DNA of 64,000 bases from Balaenoptera acutorostrata (lineage: Eukaryota; Chordata; Mammalia; Artiodactyla; Balaenopteridae), in contig NC_080071.1 in the NCBI RefSeq assembly GCF_949987535.1, positions 21,413,032 to 21,477,031 on the forward strand. The letters run 5' to 3'. The stretch's first letter is position 1; each line of letters starts with the position of its first letter. The notes under the pieces are model-generated. The model was not told the DNA's origin, did no database searches, and saw only the letters and a program-made list of their open reading frames with translations. The translations under genes were made by a program, and so were the position numbers. This document shows, piece by piece, positions 1 to 13,010 of this stretch.

Positions 1-185
1 CTAGCCACATTACTATCTCCTCTCTGAATTAAAGAAATAATATGACTCAAGAAATAGTACTTGAAATATATACTTAACCATCTTTCCATTCTACATATAT
101 AATTCAAACAAGGTACTTGTTTCCTTTTAAAGAAACACTTGACAAGAGAAAAAACAATGATGGCTACCAATTACGTACTAATTAG

Positions 186-395
186 GTGTGCTAAACACTG
201 CATTCAGCACTGAACATGGCTTATCTCCTTTAATCTTCACAAGAATCCTCAGAGGCAGATACTATTATTATTATTGTTATTGTTATTCTCATTTTTCAGA
301 TGAGAAAACTGAGGCTGAGAGGTCAGGTTATTTGTTCAATCAAGGTCACACAGCTAAAAGGTAACAAAGCCAGATTTAAATTCAGATCTATTTGT
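186..395 (+). repeat. MIR SINE
   Basis: The MIR core is readable in order: a tctcctttaatcttcac block, an ATT-rich tract, tttcagatgagaaaactgag, then aaggtcacacagctaaaagg and a degraded tail. Orientation is that of the MIR consensus. It is diverged, as expected of an ancient mammalian tRNA-derived SINE. Confidence 0.85.
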
Positions 396-1160
396 CTCTG
401 AATTATGCTCTAATTTTTAAACTACTTTCTATAACAGTAAATCATGCATCCTTAACTAAAATTTATTAAGGTAAAGTTAATCACTGGAAACGTATTCAAG
501 TTTAGACTTTCAAAATAATATAACAAGAGAAATTACAGCATGTTTGTCTAAGTTAAGCTCAGACAAATTGGTGTCTTACTGAACTCCTGAATCCTCATAA
601 TCTGTAGAATTTGGGATAATTCTGGTCTTCCTGCCACGCAAGTGGTGCAAATCGATGGTTGTTTTAATGAAATATGAAAAAAATAGAAATTTAAGAGCCA
701 AGCTCATCTTACTTATAAATGCAGAGAAATGAGAACTCAAAATAAAAGTATATTCATTATAAGAACTGGACTCTAGTTTTCCACTGTAAGTTAAATATTT
801 TTTTAAAAAAATCAAATAAAGCTGAGAATAATTAATCAAACTCTATACTTCCTATACATATACTTTTCTACTTCAATAAAAAGCATGAGAAAAACCTGGC
901 CTAATTACTCACTTTTGTGGCAGATGCCTATTTTTCTAGCTTAACACTTGAATACCTAGTCAGTTGTGCTGCCACCTAGCACACATAGTGTGTTTTATTT
1001 TTTTGCACAGGATAAAAAGGACTGAGTTAATTCTTGCACAAGAGCTTTAATATACCAGGCATAATACTATTCTTTTTGTTCAAGTTAATTACCAAAGTAC
1101 TGCTTGAACATTTTCAAGCTTTCCTCCTTTCCTTGAACACTGTTTGTAACAGATGTTTAC

Positions 1161-1349
1161 CTGGAAAAGACGCTAGTTGGGGATGTGCAGCTAAGGCTGT
1201 GGGTGTACCAAGTGTCCCCAAACCACCAAATTCTGAATGCCCTGAGCTGGCTGAATGCAGACCAAAGACTGGGTAGCTGACCACTGGGAAGGCACTCGAC
1301 ACTGTGGACAGGTTAAACAGGTGATCCCCAGCTGCTCTGAATAAATGTC
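1161..1349 (-). CDS. BAZ2B: BAZ2B second coding exon (residues about 49-111)
   Basis: Internal coding exon of BAZ2B, the bromodomain-adjacent-to-zinc-finger protein 2B, a nuclear accessory subunit of ISWI chromatin remodelers whose C-terminal bromodomain binds acetylated histone H3. Seen: minus-strand translation runs GHLFRAAGDHLFNLSTVSSA, then a Gly/Ser/Leu-rich stretch (FGLHSASSGHSEFGGLGTLG) ending LAAHPQLASFPG. This matches the N-terminal region of mammalian BAZ2B as I know it. The acceptor is a pyrimidine tract ending cctcccag at 1350-1351; the donor is CCAG/gtaaac at 1160-1159. Length is 189 nt with phase 1 at both ends, so it joins the upstream exon through a split Gly codon (G/GA). The region is low complexity with no catalytic domain; the MBD-like, DDT, PHD and bromodomain modules lie downstream, outside the window. 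The continuation of the open frame past 1161 is intron read-through. Confidence 0.95.
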
Positions 1350-4259
1350 CTGGGAGGGAAAAAAACACACTTAAAGTTGTACTAGAAAAACAGATGAGAT
1401 TTATCTGATTTCAGCGTTCATAGTGGGTTAAAGTTTATAATAGTTTATCTATTAAATTTTTATTATACCTTTTTTCTTTTGCATTTCTGTTCTTCAAACC
1501 CTGCAGAATGTTTCTAGAGACATGAAAGTACTCTAAAAGTAATTAAAACGAATGGTATAACCTTATTTACTTTGAATTTTGAGATTTGAGAACGATGCTT
1601 TAAGTACATAATTTTCACTAATTGTAAAGTTTGACCTGCCGAAGTGAGGCAAACTTGCTGCTAATACATGCACATTAATATTTTATCAAAATTTTTTACT
1701 CATAAGAAGGAAGATAAAAACATCTAATTAATACGAAGTTGAAAATCAATAAAATAAATCCAGAATCTGTCACCAGTTCATTACTCAAACTGTCATACAC
1801 TCTAGGCAAAGAGTTCCTAGTTTCCATGTGCCAGAATTGAAGCTATGGTCTCCATCCAACATCTTTTAGGTGAGGAGAGTTGATACCAAAAATGGATTAT
1901 ATTCTAGCCTGATAAGGCAATATATCCGACAGCATAAAGATTTAATAAATAAACTTACTAATTTATTTCTAAATGCATCCGAGGGTGGTTATCAATATAA
2001 AAATCATTTTTAAACATTGTGATAGAAAGTTCATATTCAATCCAAATGTGTGGTTTTTCAATCTCTACGTTTACTCTAAAGAGAATCTAGTACTAAGTGT
2101 CATAACCCCAAGTTGCAGTGTTATACCATCAAAAACACAACTTATTTTTCATAGTTTGTAGGGATTTGGCAGAAGATTTGTTAATACTTGGAAATCTTCC
2201 TTTTACTTCCGGGAAATAATTAAGGTTCCCTGGCTTGATACTGTGAAAACAGAATATCAAAACCCACACTCCAGGCTATCTTAAGAATTTACTGCATGAA
2301 AGCTATGGTGCTCTGTGTTAAAATAAATATAAGGCTTCCGTATTATCCCGTTTATATCAGACCTGACTATGCACTGCAATATAGTTTCAATACAATATGT
2401 TTGAAGTAAATTAAAAAATACAACTTAAAAATAAGTATATTTTTTGCTATCATTTCGTTATCAACAAAATCCCTCCTCTTTGCTTTTTTTATTCGCTGAA
2501 AACTAAGAGGAAGTCATCAAAGAGGTCACGGTGTACTCTCATCGACTAATATAAGCCCTATACTCTTTACTGAAATAACACTATATTTTTCATTGAAGTA
2601 GTTAAGATTTAAATAGATTGTATCAAGTATATCTTAACATTAGCCTACAAGGTAAAAAGTTCTAATTGAGGGTTGAGGTCCCACTATAACAAAGCAATAC
2701 GTAGAGCTCATAGGGAAGATCCTCAAAGTGCCTTTACAAGGAAGGCTCACAAAGAAACTGAGGGAGGAGAACGAGGGAAGGATTACAAACTTGGGTACAT
2801 TTTCTAAGTCAGCCGACCTTAGTTTTTGTTCATCAAAGCCTAAACAGAAAATCTGTGAATTTGGTACTTTTGTGTAATCAGGGTTCTGGACTGCAATTAG
2901 CACTGAAGTTAAGTCAAAACAAAATAGGGCGTGCTACTGGAAGAAAGGAGGCTACTCAAATATCACTGTTTTTAAGACTAGTGCTATGGCACCAGAAAGA
3001 TTGTGTAAATTTTTTTGGGGGGGGGGAGGAAAAATTCTCAAAAACCCAGCTCGTTTCTCTAAAAAAATGAGCCTGTTGCACATTAAGAGCCATTGTTTAT
3101 TTTCACATGTGATTGCCTATAAAATCCCTGATTCTCACTAATCAGTTCAACTTCCTGAATGACATGTCCTGAATCAAATGTTTTATTTATAAACATACTA
3201 TGATCTGTTACATTTCCTTCTATTGCAGTTTTCTTGATAAGCAAGTTGAGCTAAACATTCGGTTTGTGAATTTTAGAATCAGTTTTCATTTATATTTTAT
3301 AAAATAAAAATTCGTAAATTATATTTGTCAACTATATATATGTAGCAGCGACTTAATACAAAAAGTTTTGTGAGGTAAGCTCAAAACTACACAAAGTATT
3401 ATAAAAATTCAGAACACATTAAAATTATAAAGGGTCAGAAACTGATAGAAATACTTCTAGTAAGCAGCATTCTTAAATGTATAGTTAAAACATTAATTTT
3501 CTAATTGTGAAGAAATAAATGAGCTTAAACCCTGGAGTCTCATGAACAGAAAACATGAGTAATACCTAAATGAAGTTGTCACTCTTGCAGCAATAATTAA
3601 GAATCGATCTTACACAATTTGATAATTTAAAAAGTTCTTTTTTTAACTCTAAAAAGAGTGATATCTAGAAAGAGCTGAATATAAAATTTCAACAAAATAT
3701 GAGCTTTATTCACCACAGATTCAAACTGGGGAAAAAAATATAGTCTTGTTCACAGAGTTATATCTATGCCTGGCAAAATTACGAAGAAGCTACCTTACTC
3801 TATTTTCTTATTCCTTCTTATAAAACTTTTGAAGATAATTAAAACATAGAAAGTACTCGAGTGACAACAGAATCGATAGGGCCTATTCCTTGTTGGTAAG
3901 AAAAGGTTCACGTCTGTATTTAGTAAAGAATATCAGGCCCACATTATAATGATTACAATGATACCATGCATTATTAAAAACACACATTAGAGATTTTCTT
4001 TGCTTTACATGGATAAAGTTATACAACAGAAGGGAAATAATTTCACATTACATTTAATAATCTTTACTAAATTTTGCCTTTATAGCAAGAATATAGAAGT
4101 CAGTGATACAGAAAAGTGTATCTTTCTCATTAAAAGGCTCTGTAATACTACATATAATTTTAGTATTGTTTTTGCCACTGCCTTAAAAAAAAAGCCAGCT
4201 ACTAATTCTATGTAAAAACCTTCCAGAATTATTCTGTTCTTTATTCAACAGTTTCCGTA

Positions 4260-4370
4260 ATTCAGACATTTCATGAACATATCTATTAAGCACCAGGTGC
4301 TACGTTTAGTAATTAGCATACAAGGATGAATAAGACATAATCCCTAGCCTTAAGGAACTCAATGGTTTGA
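4260..4370 (+). repeat. Ancient interspersed repeat fragment (L2/MIR-like)
   Basis: The motif order tattaagcaccaggtgctac, then aggatgaataagacata and ccctagccttaaggaactca, is a familiar mammalian repeat pattern. The exact family cannot be settled by eye. Confidence 0.4.
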
Positions 4371-4649
4371 ACATAATTGAAATAGTATAAGACTGTTTTT
4401 CATACCACAATGTATAAAACAAGTTAGTTAATATTTTAATATTATAAACTGGTACCGTCACATAAAGGACTCAGTAACAGATCCCAAATACCTAAAACAG
4501 TGTCTTGTACATAGTAGATATACAATAAATATCTGTTGAGTGAATTGATTACTCATTAAGAGCAGAAGAGGCACATCCATGGGATTGATTCCAAAGGGCT
4601 TCATCAGAATAGGAAGTTGTCCTGAATTTTCATTTAAACTTGCAAGGAT

Positions 4650-5495
4650 GCTTCTTACTAGTTTCCTTTTGCCTTACATGTCACCAACCCTGAGTCCTAA
4701 TTTTTTTTTTTTTTTGAATTACCACTTGGCCTTTTATTTCTCCTTGATTCCATTTAGGCCACATGTTGGATTTGATCACATAAAATTCTACCACCTCCAA
4801 GATCTTAAATTCTTAAATTTTACTCTAACCACGGTTTCCACATTTCCATTTCCTTATTTCTCAGCATGACCGTTGGTCTCTCTCAATCTTCTACCACTCC
4901 CTTGACCCTATCTATCTCCTTCCCTCTCAATCCCATCTCAACATCTCTCCTTGTTAACCTTGAAAGAAAATTCTTACACTTGTATGTCTACTTCCTCCTC
5001 ACTTCTCAGAATCTTTAATAGCTGTGCCAAGTCCAAGCCTCCCTTCCATTTTGCCTGTAAAGGAACTTAACTTTTCCTAACCACTAGATTCCATTAATCT
5101 TTGCCCTTCTCATTTTTAACCTGTCTCTATAAATCTGGCATTGTTGATTACCTCTTCCTTATTAAAACCCATGATTACCCTTAAGCTCTGGGTCATGGAA
5201 GTATTTTGATGTTCTTCTTAATTATATTTTCCCATAATACTACTGTCTACTTTATTGGGTTTTCTTTTTTCTAAATATAAGATTCTTAAAGATTTTGTCC
5301 AACTGTCTCTTTTTTCCTCTTTATGCTTTCTTCCTCAGTCATTTCATGGGCTTCTACTATTTTAACTATCACTTCTATGCACATGAATTCTAAACTAGGA
5401 TTTTAGCTCCCTGAGAGCAAAACTGAATCTCATTCATCTCGGTAATCCCTAATACCTGGCATAATCTGAAATATAACAGGTGCTTAATGAATGTT
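4650..5495 (+). repeat. L2 LINE 3' region
   Basis: C/T-rich sequence whose end follows the L2 3' pattern: gctccctgagagcaaaactg, attcatctcggtaatcccta, tacctggcataa, caggtgcttaatgaatg. The upstream part is more diverged and its left boundary is approximate. A short separate L2-like end (acagtgtcttgtacatagta, then caataaatatctgttgagtg) lies at about 4495-4550. Confidence 0.7.
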
Positions 5496-7054
5496 TCCCA
5501 CTGCTGTATTTTTGGTCACATTATTTCTTCTTCTTCAGACCCTCCATGCTTATATAACATGCTCTTTGCTTCTTTTGCCTTTTATAACCTTAACTATCCT
5601 TTCATAATCATCTCAAAAAAATATTGCCCAAGAAGTATTCCTGAATCTCCCAGACAGGCATGTTTTGGACCTCCTTTGAACATTCATGATTATTCACAAT
5701 CTTTCATCATACCATTACTAGGGTGTAAGATTATAAAGGAAAGAATCATTTCTTAATCATTTTTACTCTGTACAACACTGCATAAAGCAAACTGTTAGCA
5801 GTTGCAGGGATAATACTTCATAACACCTGCTGTGGATAACTCTAAAATGGTAGTTTTCAATTCTTTGTTTCTCTCTTCCTTCAAAAAGCTAAAATAACCA
5901 GGAGTCATTCTTTAAGTGATAAAAATATATCTCACTTTTTTTTCTCTGTTCCAATTATAAAAAGCATTCACAATGTTACTAAAAGCTCTTTGGGTAATTA
6001 GAAGCTAATTTAATGACACCTATGTTGTGGCTTTAATCTTGTTAGACAGCAGAGGGTGCTGTTTTGATTACACCCTTTGGTTTCATTGCTAGGACAACGT
6101 CCTTCCCCTTCTCCAACTGTCTTGAAACTTCAAGCTACTGTTCACAAGGGGATTTTTGATCACAGACTGGAGATGACTCAGTGAACTCTACAACTACATT
6201 TAAAACAAAGCATACTCTGTATTAACAAAAGAGCAGAATATCTTCTTATAGGAAACAAAAGACAACACAAGCCAAACCGGCTCTATTAGATTTATGACTA
6301 CAAAAATAAAATTATTTGGATATTAGCATGCCCTACTTTTGGAGAAGTAACTTTTTTCTACATTAATATACCTAATATCAGAAGATCCTCCCAAATAAAA
6401 ACCTGTTATGATTAAAGCTCTTCAATTTTGCTCAAAGAACACATTTGCAAACTGATAAATTACATCATAAAATGAAAATAGTTTTAGAATACCATAATTA
6501 TTCTTTTTTACAGATATTAACATTCAAGCATAGTTTGAACATTATAAATGCAACTTTTATTAGTTTCCATTTTAACTGACAGGTAACAATGTGCATGTAC
6601 TGCATAATGAAAATATATGTCTGTAATGCCTAAATCCTCAACTTACGTTATAATAAGCTGACTACTTTTTAGCAGAGCTTTTCGGATTGTACTAGCCAAT
6701 CTATACATAAGTGATTAAAAGCAGTTACACAAAATGCCAGTGTCTCAGTAGCAATGCACGGTAACTGCAAGTGTCTTTATTAATATTAACGAACTTCACG
6801 CAATGACACAATAAGGGTTTCCTCCCCAACAAAAACAAAATAATATAAATACTGTACTAATGTCTTGAACCTACACTACCAGTGGACAAATCTCCTACCA
6901 ATCAGGAAAAGTCCAAATAGCAAATTAAAACAAAATGATTATAAGGAATAAGTATCCTAAAGCATCTAATCTTTTTTAAAAAATCAAGGAGACTGCTTAC
7001 TATGATAGAATTCTACCTATGCTGCTTTTTGTGTGCTAAAAATGTCTTTACTTT

Positions 7055-7207
7055 TTCACTGCTACACAAACTTGTTGCAACATGTCTTCTAACTCTTATC
7101 TCTAGTTCTTTAAACTGTTAGCACATTTTACAGCATTGCAAAATCAGCCTCTAGTATACAACCTGCAAAGTATGGTTAATCATCAAAAATGGTAGCACAT
7201 TCAAATA
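7055..7207. repeat. Local direct duplication, copy A (partner 8511-8664)
   Basis: About 153 bp starting ttcactgctacacaaacttg and ending near atggtagcacattcaaata is repeated in the same orientation 1.46 kb away, with roughly 16 differences by my count. It does not match a dispersed family I recognise, so it looks like a local duplication of intron sequence. Confidence 0.85.
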
Positions 7208-7534
7208 CAGGTTACAAGAGTACTTTAACATTAGTAATAACTGAGTGTAATAAACAAAGTGAAATTACCGTAAATTAAAGAAATGCTCAAATTATTGGCC
7301 CATATATTAAAATTCTTAAACATATTAATGTTTAAATATTCTGAAACTCACAATGTACAAATTCTACAAACTTGAACTTTGATTAAGGAACAAACAGAAA
7401 GAATTCTACAGCTAATGGTGACAAAATATTTCCCCTCAATAATCTTCATTTCGTTCCTTTATTCTCATAACATTTTTAGTAGTTAACCTTTACATTTTAA
7501 CATTAAAAAAGCATGGTATGGAAATAAAGTCTTT

Positions 7535-8115
7535 CTTTTTATTTTTAAGTATTTGCTTTGAGATTGTTTTAGACTTACAAGAGTTGCAAAAATAGTACAG
7601 AGTTCCAACTTCCCCTATGTTAACATCTTATATGATAAAAAATAATTTTCAAAGCCAAGAAGTTAACCCTGATTAATTAACTAAAATAAAGAATTTATTC
7701 AGATCTCATTAGTTTTTCCACTAGTGTCATTTTCCTGTGCTAAGATCCAATCTAGGATCTCACATTGCATTTAGTTACTGTGTCTCCTTAATTTTCTCCA
7801 ATTTGTGACAGTTCCTCAGTCTTGTCTTTCATGACCTTAATACATTAAAGAGTACTAGTCAGGTAGTTTGTAGAATGCATCTCAACGTGGGTTTGTCTGA
7901 TGCTTTCTCATGATTAGAAGAGGTTAAACATGATTGGGAAGAGTACCCAATGTGTCCTTCTCAGCACAAAATATCTGGGGTCTGTGATGCTGCTATGTGG
8001 TGCTGGTGATATTAACTTCGATCACTCGGTTAAGTTAGTATCTGCCAGGATTCAATATAAAGTTATTAATTTCCTTTCAAACAGTCTTTTCATTAGAAAA
8101 AAAAAATCATTAAAA
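7535..8115 (-). repeat. Ancient L1 (L1M-type) 3' fragment
   Basis: T-rich strand with motif order known from old mammalian L1 3' regions: acttcccctatgttaacatc, ttattcagatctcattagtt, cacattgcatttagttactgtg, ttgtgacagttcctcagtc, ggtagtttgtagaatgcatctc and ctcatgattagaagaggtta. Lies between the two copies of the local duplication. Confidence 0.6.
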
Positions 8116-8510
8116 GTCTAGGTAGCCTTGGGAACAAAATCTACTACTCTATATAACACTGAACATGGTGAACAAGATTTTGATTCAGTTCAGCCAATGA
8201 TGTATCAATCTTCAGGCAAATGACTATTCTTCAAAGATAGGAGCAGCTGCTCTTTTGTAAAAAAGCATTTTTGTTATATCTAATGAAAGAATTTAGAGTT
8301 CACAGATTAAAATACTAAAATTACACTATATTTTATATATATTTCTATATTCAAATATAGATGTACTTTATTTTTATAATGAAATATAAAAAATAACAGT
8401 GAAAACAATCTAATTCTAAAAGCTTATTTTACTTACGTTTCAATAAAGAAGTCTTAGTTTGCCCATAATGAACAAAAATTACTAAAACCAACTTTGAAAA
8501 ACACACATCT

Positions 8511-8664
8511 TTCACTGCTACATAAACTTGTTGCAACATGTCTTTAAACTCTTTTCTCTAGTTCTTTAAACTATCAGCATATTTTTACAGCACTGCAAAA
8601 TCAGCCTCTAGTATACAACCTGCAAAGTACAGCTAATCATCAAAAATGGCAGTGCATTAAAATA
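8511..8664. repeat. Local direct duplication, copy B (partner 7055-7207)
   Basis: Same-strand copy of 7055-7207. The longest shared run, gcaaaatcagcctctagtatacaacctgcaaagta (positions 8595 onward), is identical. The copy stops just before the LTR that begins near 8670. Confidence 0.85.
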
Positions 8665-8669
8665 AAAGT

Positions 8670-9099
8670 CATATATTAATTTGCTGGGGCTGCCATAACA
8701 CAGTACCACAAACTGGGTGACTTAGAACAACAGAAATTTATTGGCTCAGTTCTGGAGGCTACAAAAGTCTGAAAGCAGGGTGTGGGCAAGGCCATGCTCC
8801 CTCTGAAGGTACTAAGGAAGGATCTGTTCCATTCTTCTCTCCTAACTTTTGGTAACCTCAGGCATTTTTCCTATGTCTTCACATGGGCTTCTTTCTGTAC
8901 ACATCTCTGTGTCTAAATTCCCCCATTTTAATAAGGATACCAGTCATTTTGGTTTAAAGCCCACCCTAATAACCTCATTTTAACTTGATTACCTCTTTTA
9001 AGGACCCAATTTCCAAATAGGTCACATTCTGAGGAACCAGGGATTAAGACTTCAACATATTTTTTTGGGGAGGAAGAAACAATTTTATCCATAACCCTA
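8670..9099 (-). mobile_element. MLT1-type (ERVL-MaLR) solo LTR
   Basis: Read on the minus strand it matches the MLT1 LTR layout: ggttatggataaaattg at the start, a mid block giving a polyadenylation-like aataaatttctgttg, and an end corresponding to ggcagccccagcaaattaat. On the plus strand ctggggctgccataacacag and cttcacatgggcttctttct are readable. No internal retroviral sequence is attached, so this is a solitary LTR; it is old and diverged. Confidence 0.75.
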
Positions 9100-9209
9100 G
9101 GTTCATTTTTAAGATTACTTAATTGATTTGAAGGCATTACCTTTCTTTGGTAATTTACCTGTAAAATTCTAATTAAAACTCTGAAGTTCTACTCATGAAA
9201 GTTAGGTAA

Positions 9210-9559
9210 GGACTTCCCTAGTGGCGCAGTGGTTAAGAATCCACCTGCCAATGCAGGGGACACGGGTTCAAGCCCTGGTCCGGGAAGATCCCACATGCGG
9301 CGAAGCAACTAAGCCCGTGCACCACAACTACTGAGCCTGCACTCTAGAGCCTGTGAGCCACAACTACTGAACCTGCATGCCACAACTATGGAAGCCCACG
9401 CTCCTACAGCCTGTGCTCTGCAATGAGAGAAGCCACTGCCATGAGAATCACACGCATCACAAGGAAGAGTAGCCCCTGCTCGCCACAACTAGAGAGAGCC
9501 CGCACACAGCAACGAAGACCCAAAGAAGCCATAAATAAATAAATAAATAAATCTTTTAA
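9210..9559 (+). mobile_element. CHR-type tRNA-Glu-derived SINE, full length
   Basis: Starts ggacttccctagtggcgcag with a pol III A-box-like tRNA head, then a B-box-like acgggttcaagccc, the CHR body (gccacaactactgaacctgc, aagccactgccatgag) and an (ATAAA)n tail. Flanked by a 12-bp target-site duplication aaagttaggtaa at 9198-9209 and 9560-9571. The family is abundant in Cetacea. Confidence 0.95.
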
Positions 9560-10104
9560 AAAGTTAGGTAAAATATACTTCAAAAATACCTGGTGCCTTG
9601 TGATCAAACCCTTCATTAAATAAATCTACTGAAAGGGGAAAAAAAGCTAGAGAGTTGAACATTCCAGGGCCTTTATTTGTGACTTACAGATATCTAGAAT
9701 ACAGACAACTAAAAAACAATTATTGTTGTAATAGTTCATACTATAATATAAATACTCAAAGAGACTAAAACTTTGGCTTTATATCCAAACCCTCAAGAAT
9801 AAGCCTCTCTCACTCTCTTGACGATTCTCTATTGACTGTAAACGTAAGCTCCATCTTTTAAATAAGAAGTTCTAATTAATAACTTTGGATTTTCAGGGTT
9901 TATTTATTCAATGCCTCATCAGTAAGGTCTGATCTTTTAAGATTCTTTACCCTGTGGCTTATAATGCCCATCTCCAACTAAAATCTGCAGTTATTTGGTA
10001 TTACCAGAGCAAAGCATAATACAGCCTAGAAAACTTATTAATTAGAGTAAATTTATCATTTAATTTGCAAGTCCTATTCCTGCAAGTTCACCTCTCCTTC
10101 CCTC

Positions 10105-10300
10105 CCTTTCTTCAACAATTGTTTCTTGAGCATATATTTTGTTCCAGGCACTGACTGGATACACATCAATAAAAAAACCGTATGGTCCCTGCCTTTTAAA
10201 TGTAGAAAAAGGGACAAATAAGTAAAACAACACCAAATCTATAATTATAAACTGTGAAGAGTACTATGGAGGAAATTACTAGGTGCAAAAACAGGTAATA
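10105..10300 (+). repeat. Ancient interspersed repeat fragment (L2/MIR-like)
   Basis: Shows tgtttcttgagcatatattt, tgttccaggcactgac, a gatacacatcaataaa block and atggtccctgcctttt, an old mammalian repeat pattern. Boundaries and family are uncertain. Confidence 0.4.
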
Positions 10301-10973
10301 GTAGAGCAATTACCTAGACGCTATGAACAGAGGAGACTTCTCTAATTAATGTCTCAGAACACTTAACCTGAGACAAAGCATGAAAATCAGCCTTATGCAG
10401 TTCCTCTAAGACAAAGAGAGAACATGGTTGAGACCCTGAGTTGGGCTTCGATCACAGAGGGTATATCAGTTAGGTTGAAAAGTACAAAACATCCAACTCA
10501 GAATGGCTAAGTGAAAGGTAAACGTGTTGATTCACATAACATAAAAGCATTGGGAAAAGGCACACTTCAGATAAAGAAGGTTGGCTGAAAGCTTACTGGG
10601 ACTTAATTTCTCTTTCGTCTCTTGGCTCTACTTCCTCAGATAGGCCCTTCCTTTTAGGTTTGTAGGACAAAAGGGTATCCTCCCTCACCAGTCCCAGTAA
10701 AAATCCCAGAACGGAAACTCTTTGCCTTTGATTAGTCTCATGTGCCTTCCTTAACCAATCACTTAACCATCATTGTGTGGGAAATATGATGTTTGGATTG
10801 GCTAGATTGTGTCACATGTCACCCCTGGAGTCTCAGGTGAAAATTTTTTTAAAAAAGACAGTGATTCATTTTGCAGGGGACAACTTCAGGTAATGGTGGA
10901 GTAGTAGTGAAGTGGTCACACAAATCACCCACAGAAAATAATTATAAAAATGTGATTTAAAACAACAACAAGG

Positions 10974-11157
10974 GACTTCCCTGGTGGTCCAGTGGTTAAG
11001 ACTCCACGCCCCCAATGCAGGGGCCCCGGGGGTTCGATCCCTGGTCAGGGAACTAGATCCCACATGCCGCAACTAAGACCCCGCACGTAGCAACTAAAAG
11101 ATCCCGCATGCCACAACTAAGAACTGGTGTAGCCAAATAAATAAATAAATATCAAAA
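10974..11157 (+). mobile_element. CHR-type SINE, short-body subfamily
   Basis: The head gggacttccctggtggtcca and the B-box-like gggttcgatccctgg are followed by a shorter body with gatcccacatgccgcaacta and an (ATAA)n tail. An aacaacaacaa-type A/C-rich sequence flanks both sides and probably includes the target duplication, so the right edge is soft. Confidence 0.9.
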
Positions 11158-12380
11158 AACAACAACAACAAAACTAAAGATACTGCAAAGCATCCAAAAG
11201 CAGAGAAAAGCCAGGGGAAAGTTTAATCTGGAAAAAATGGTAACAAGAAGGGGTGAGAAGTGTGACTTTGCGGCTTTCTGGTCTGATACTGCTGTCTAAA
11301 CCTCACAGCTATAACTACAGAAAACAGTGGAAGATGAAACAGCAGGCTTATCAACTAAAGGTGCCAGAGGTCAGACTCCAGGGCTAAGAAAACATCAGGA
11401 AATCAGGAAATTTAAAGGGGAAATCTTGGCAGTGATCAAACCACAGAAAGGAGACTCAAATTCAGAGATTAAACTTTCCAAGTGCCTAGCTAAAAGTACA
11501 CTGTGCATGGGGCACCACAAAATAGCCAGGAGAGAACGTACAGAAAGACAGAGCTACACACAGCAGATCTGTTCAATTTGATGTATTCCTTAATTGAGTG
11601 CATACCTTCACCATGATTAGCTTAGACAGCAGAAAGCCTTAAGTGTCAGAGAACAGAGTCGAAAGCTGGCAGAGCAGCTGGAAATCAAGGGGTAATCTTA
11701 GGAGCAAGGAAACCACAAAGAGAAAGAGATGCATCTCTGCTACGTAGTTGGCTGACCCAACAACTTTTACAGGCACAGAGGAGACCCACAGGGGGCCAGT
11801 CTGCAAAAGTGGCAGTGGGAAGCCAAAAAACAGAGCACATATCATTAGTATGTTTTTTGACCATAATAAAACTAAAATGGACATCAATTGAAACATTTAA
11901 CATTTAAATGTTAAATTACTGACTTTTAAACAACCCATCAGTCAAAGAAGAATTCACAAAGGAAAATAGAAAATATTTTTACTAGAATGATAATGAAATG
12001 AAAACATATCAAAATTTGTGGGATGAGGCTATAGTTGTATTTAAAAGGGAAATTCATAGCATTAAATGCATATATAAGAAAAGGAGAAAGGTCTAACATA
12101 AACGATCTAAGTTTTCTCTTCAAGAAATTAGGAGAAAAGATGAGGAAATCCCACCCATGGAAAAACAGAAGGAAATAATAAAGGGCAGAAATCAATGAAA
12201 CAGAAAACAGAATATCGGGGAAAAAAAATCAATGAAACCAAAATCTAGTTTGTCAAAAAGATTAATAAAATTGATAAAAGCTCTAGTCACAAAGGAAAAA
12301 AGAGCACAAATTATTAATATCAATAATGAAAGAGAAGATATCATTACAAATCCTACAGACATTCAAAGGATAAGGTACTA

Positions 12381-12736
12381 TTTTTTTAATTAATTAATTA
12401 ATTCATTAATATTTTGGCTGCATTGGGTCTTCACTGCTGCGTGTGGGCTTTCTCTAGTTGCGGCGAGCAGGAGCCATTCTCTGTTGTGGTGCGTGGGCTT
12501 CTCATTGCGGTGGCTTCTGTTGTTGCGGAGTATGGGCTCTAGGCGCATGGGCTTCAGTAGTTGTGACACGTGGGCTCAGTAGTGTGGCTCGTGGGTTCTA
12601 GAGTACAGGCTCAGTAGTTGTGGTGCACAGGCTTAGTTGCTCTTCGGCATGTGTGATCTTCCCGGACCAGGGCTCGAACCCATGTCCCCTGCATTGGCAG
12701 GTGGATTCTTAACCACTGTGCCACCAGGGAAGTCCC
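12381..12736 (-). mobile_element. CHR-type SINE, full length, minus strand
   Basis: Read on the minus strand it begins ggacttccctggtggcacag and runs through the whole CHR body to an AT-rich tail at 12381-12412. A perfect 14-bp target-site duplication aggataaggtacta is present at 12367-12380 and 12737-12750. Confidence 0.95.
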
Positions 12737-12893
12737 AGGATAAGGTACTACTTGGAACAACTCTGTACCTGTAAATTCAACAACTTAGAGGAAATGGACA
12801 AACTCCTTGAAAGACATCACTAACAAAGCTCACTCATAAAGAAAAAGATAACCTGAATAGTTTTATACTTCTACTTTAAAAGTTGAACTCCTG

Positions 12894-13010
12894 GGAATTC
12901 CCTGGTGGTCCAGTGGTTAGGACTCCATGCTCTCACTGCCGAGGGCCCAGGTTCAATCCCTGGATGGGGAAATAAAAAAATCCCACTAGCCACACGGCGC
13001 GGCCAAAAAA
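12894..13010 (+). mobile_element. CHR-type SINE, tRNA head only (about 117 bp)
   Basis: gggaattccctggtggtcca, a B-box-like caggttcaatccctgg, then a short end cacacggcgcggcc and an A-run. A target-site duplication containing agttgaactcctg occurs at 12881-12893 and 13011-13023. Only the tRNA-related part is present, as in a short CHR subfamily. Confidence 0.9.

Noticed and set aside
1034..1276. 80-codon plus-strand frame over the BAZ2B exon
   Set aside because: Antisense shadow of the real minus-strand exon; no splice or conservation logic on plus.
3011..3030. G10 run as a G-quadruplex
   Set aside because: A single G run with no neighbouring runs of three or more; not a standard quadruplex motif.
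9404..9616. Pol III promoter boxes in SINEs as possible tRNA genes
   Set aside because: The tRNA-like heads are CHR SINE modules with degraded cloverleafs and A-rich tails, so no tRNA gene is called.
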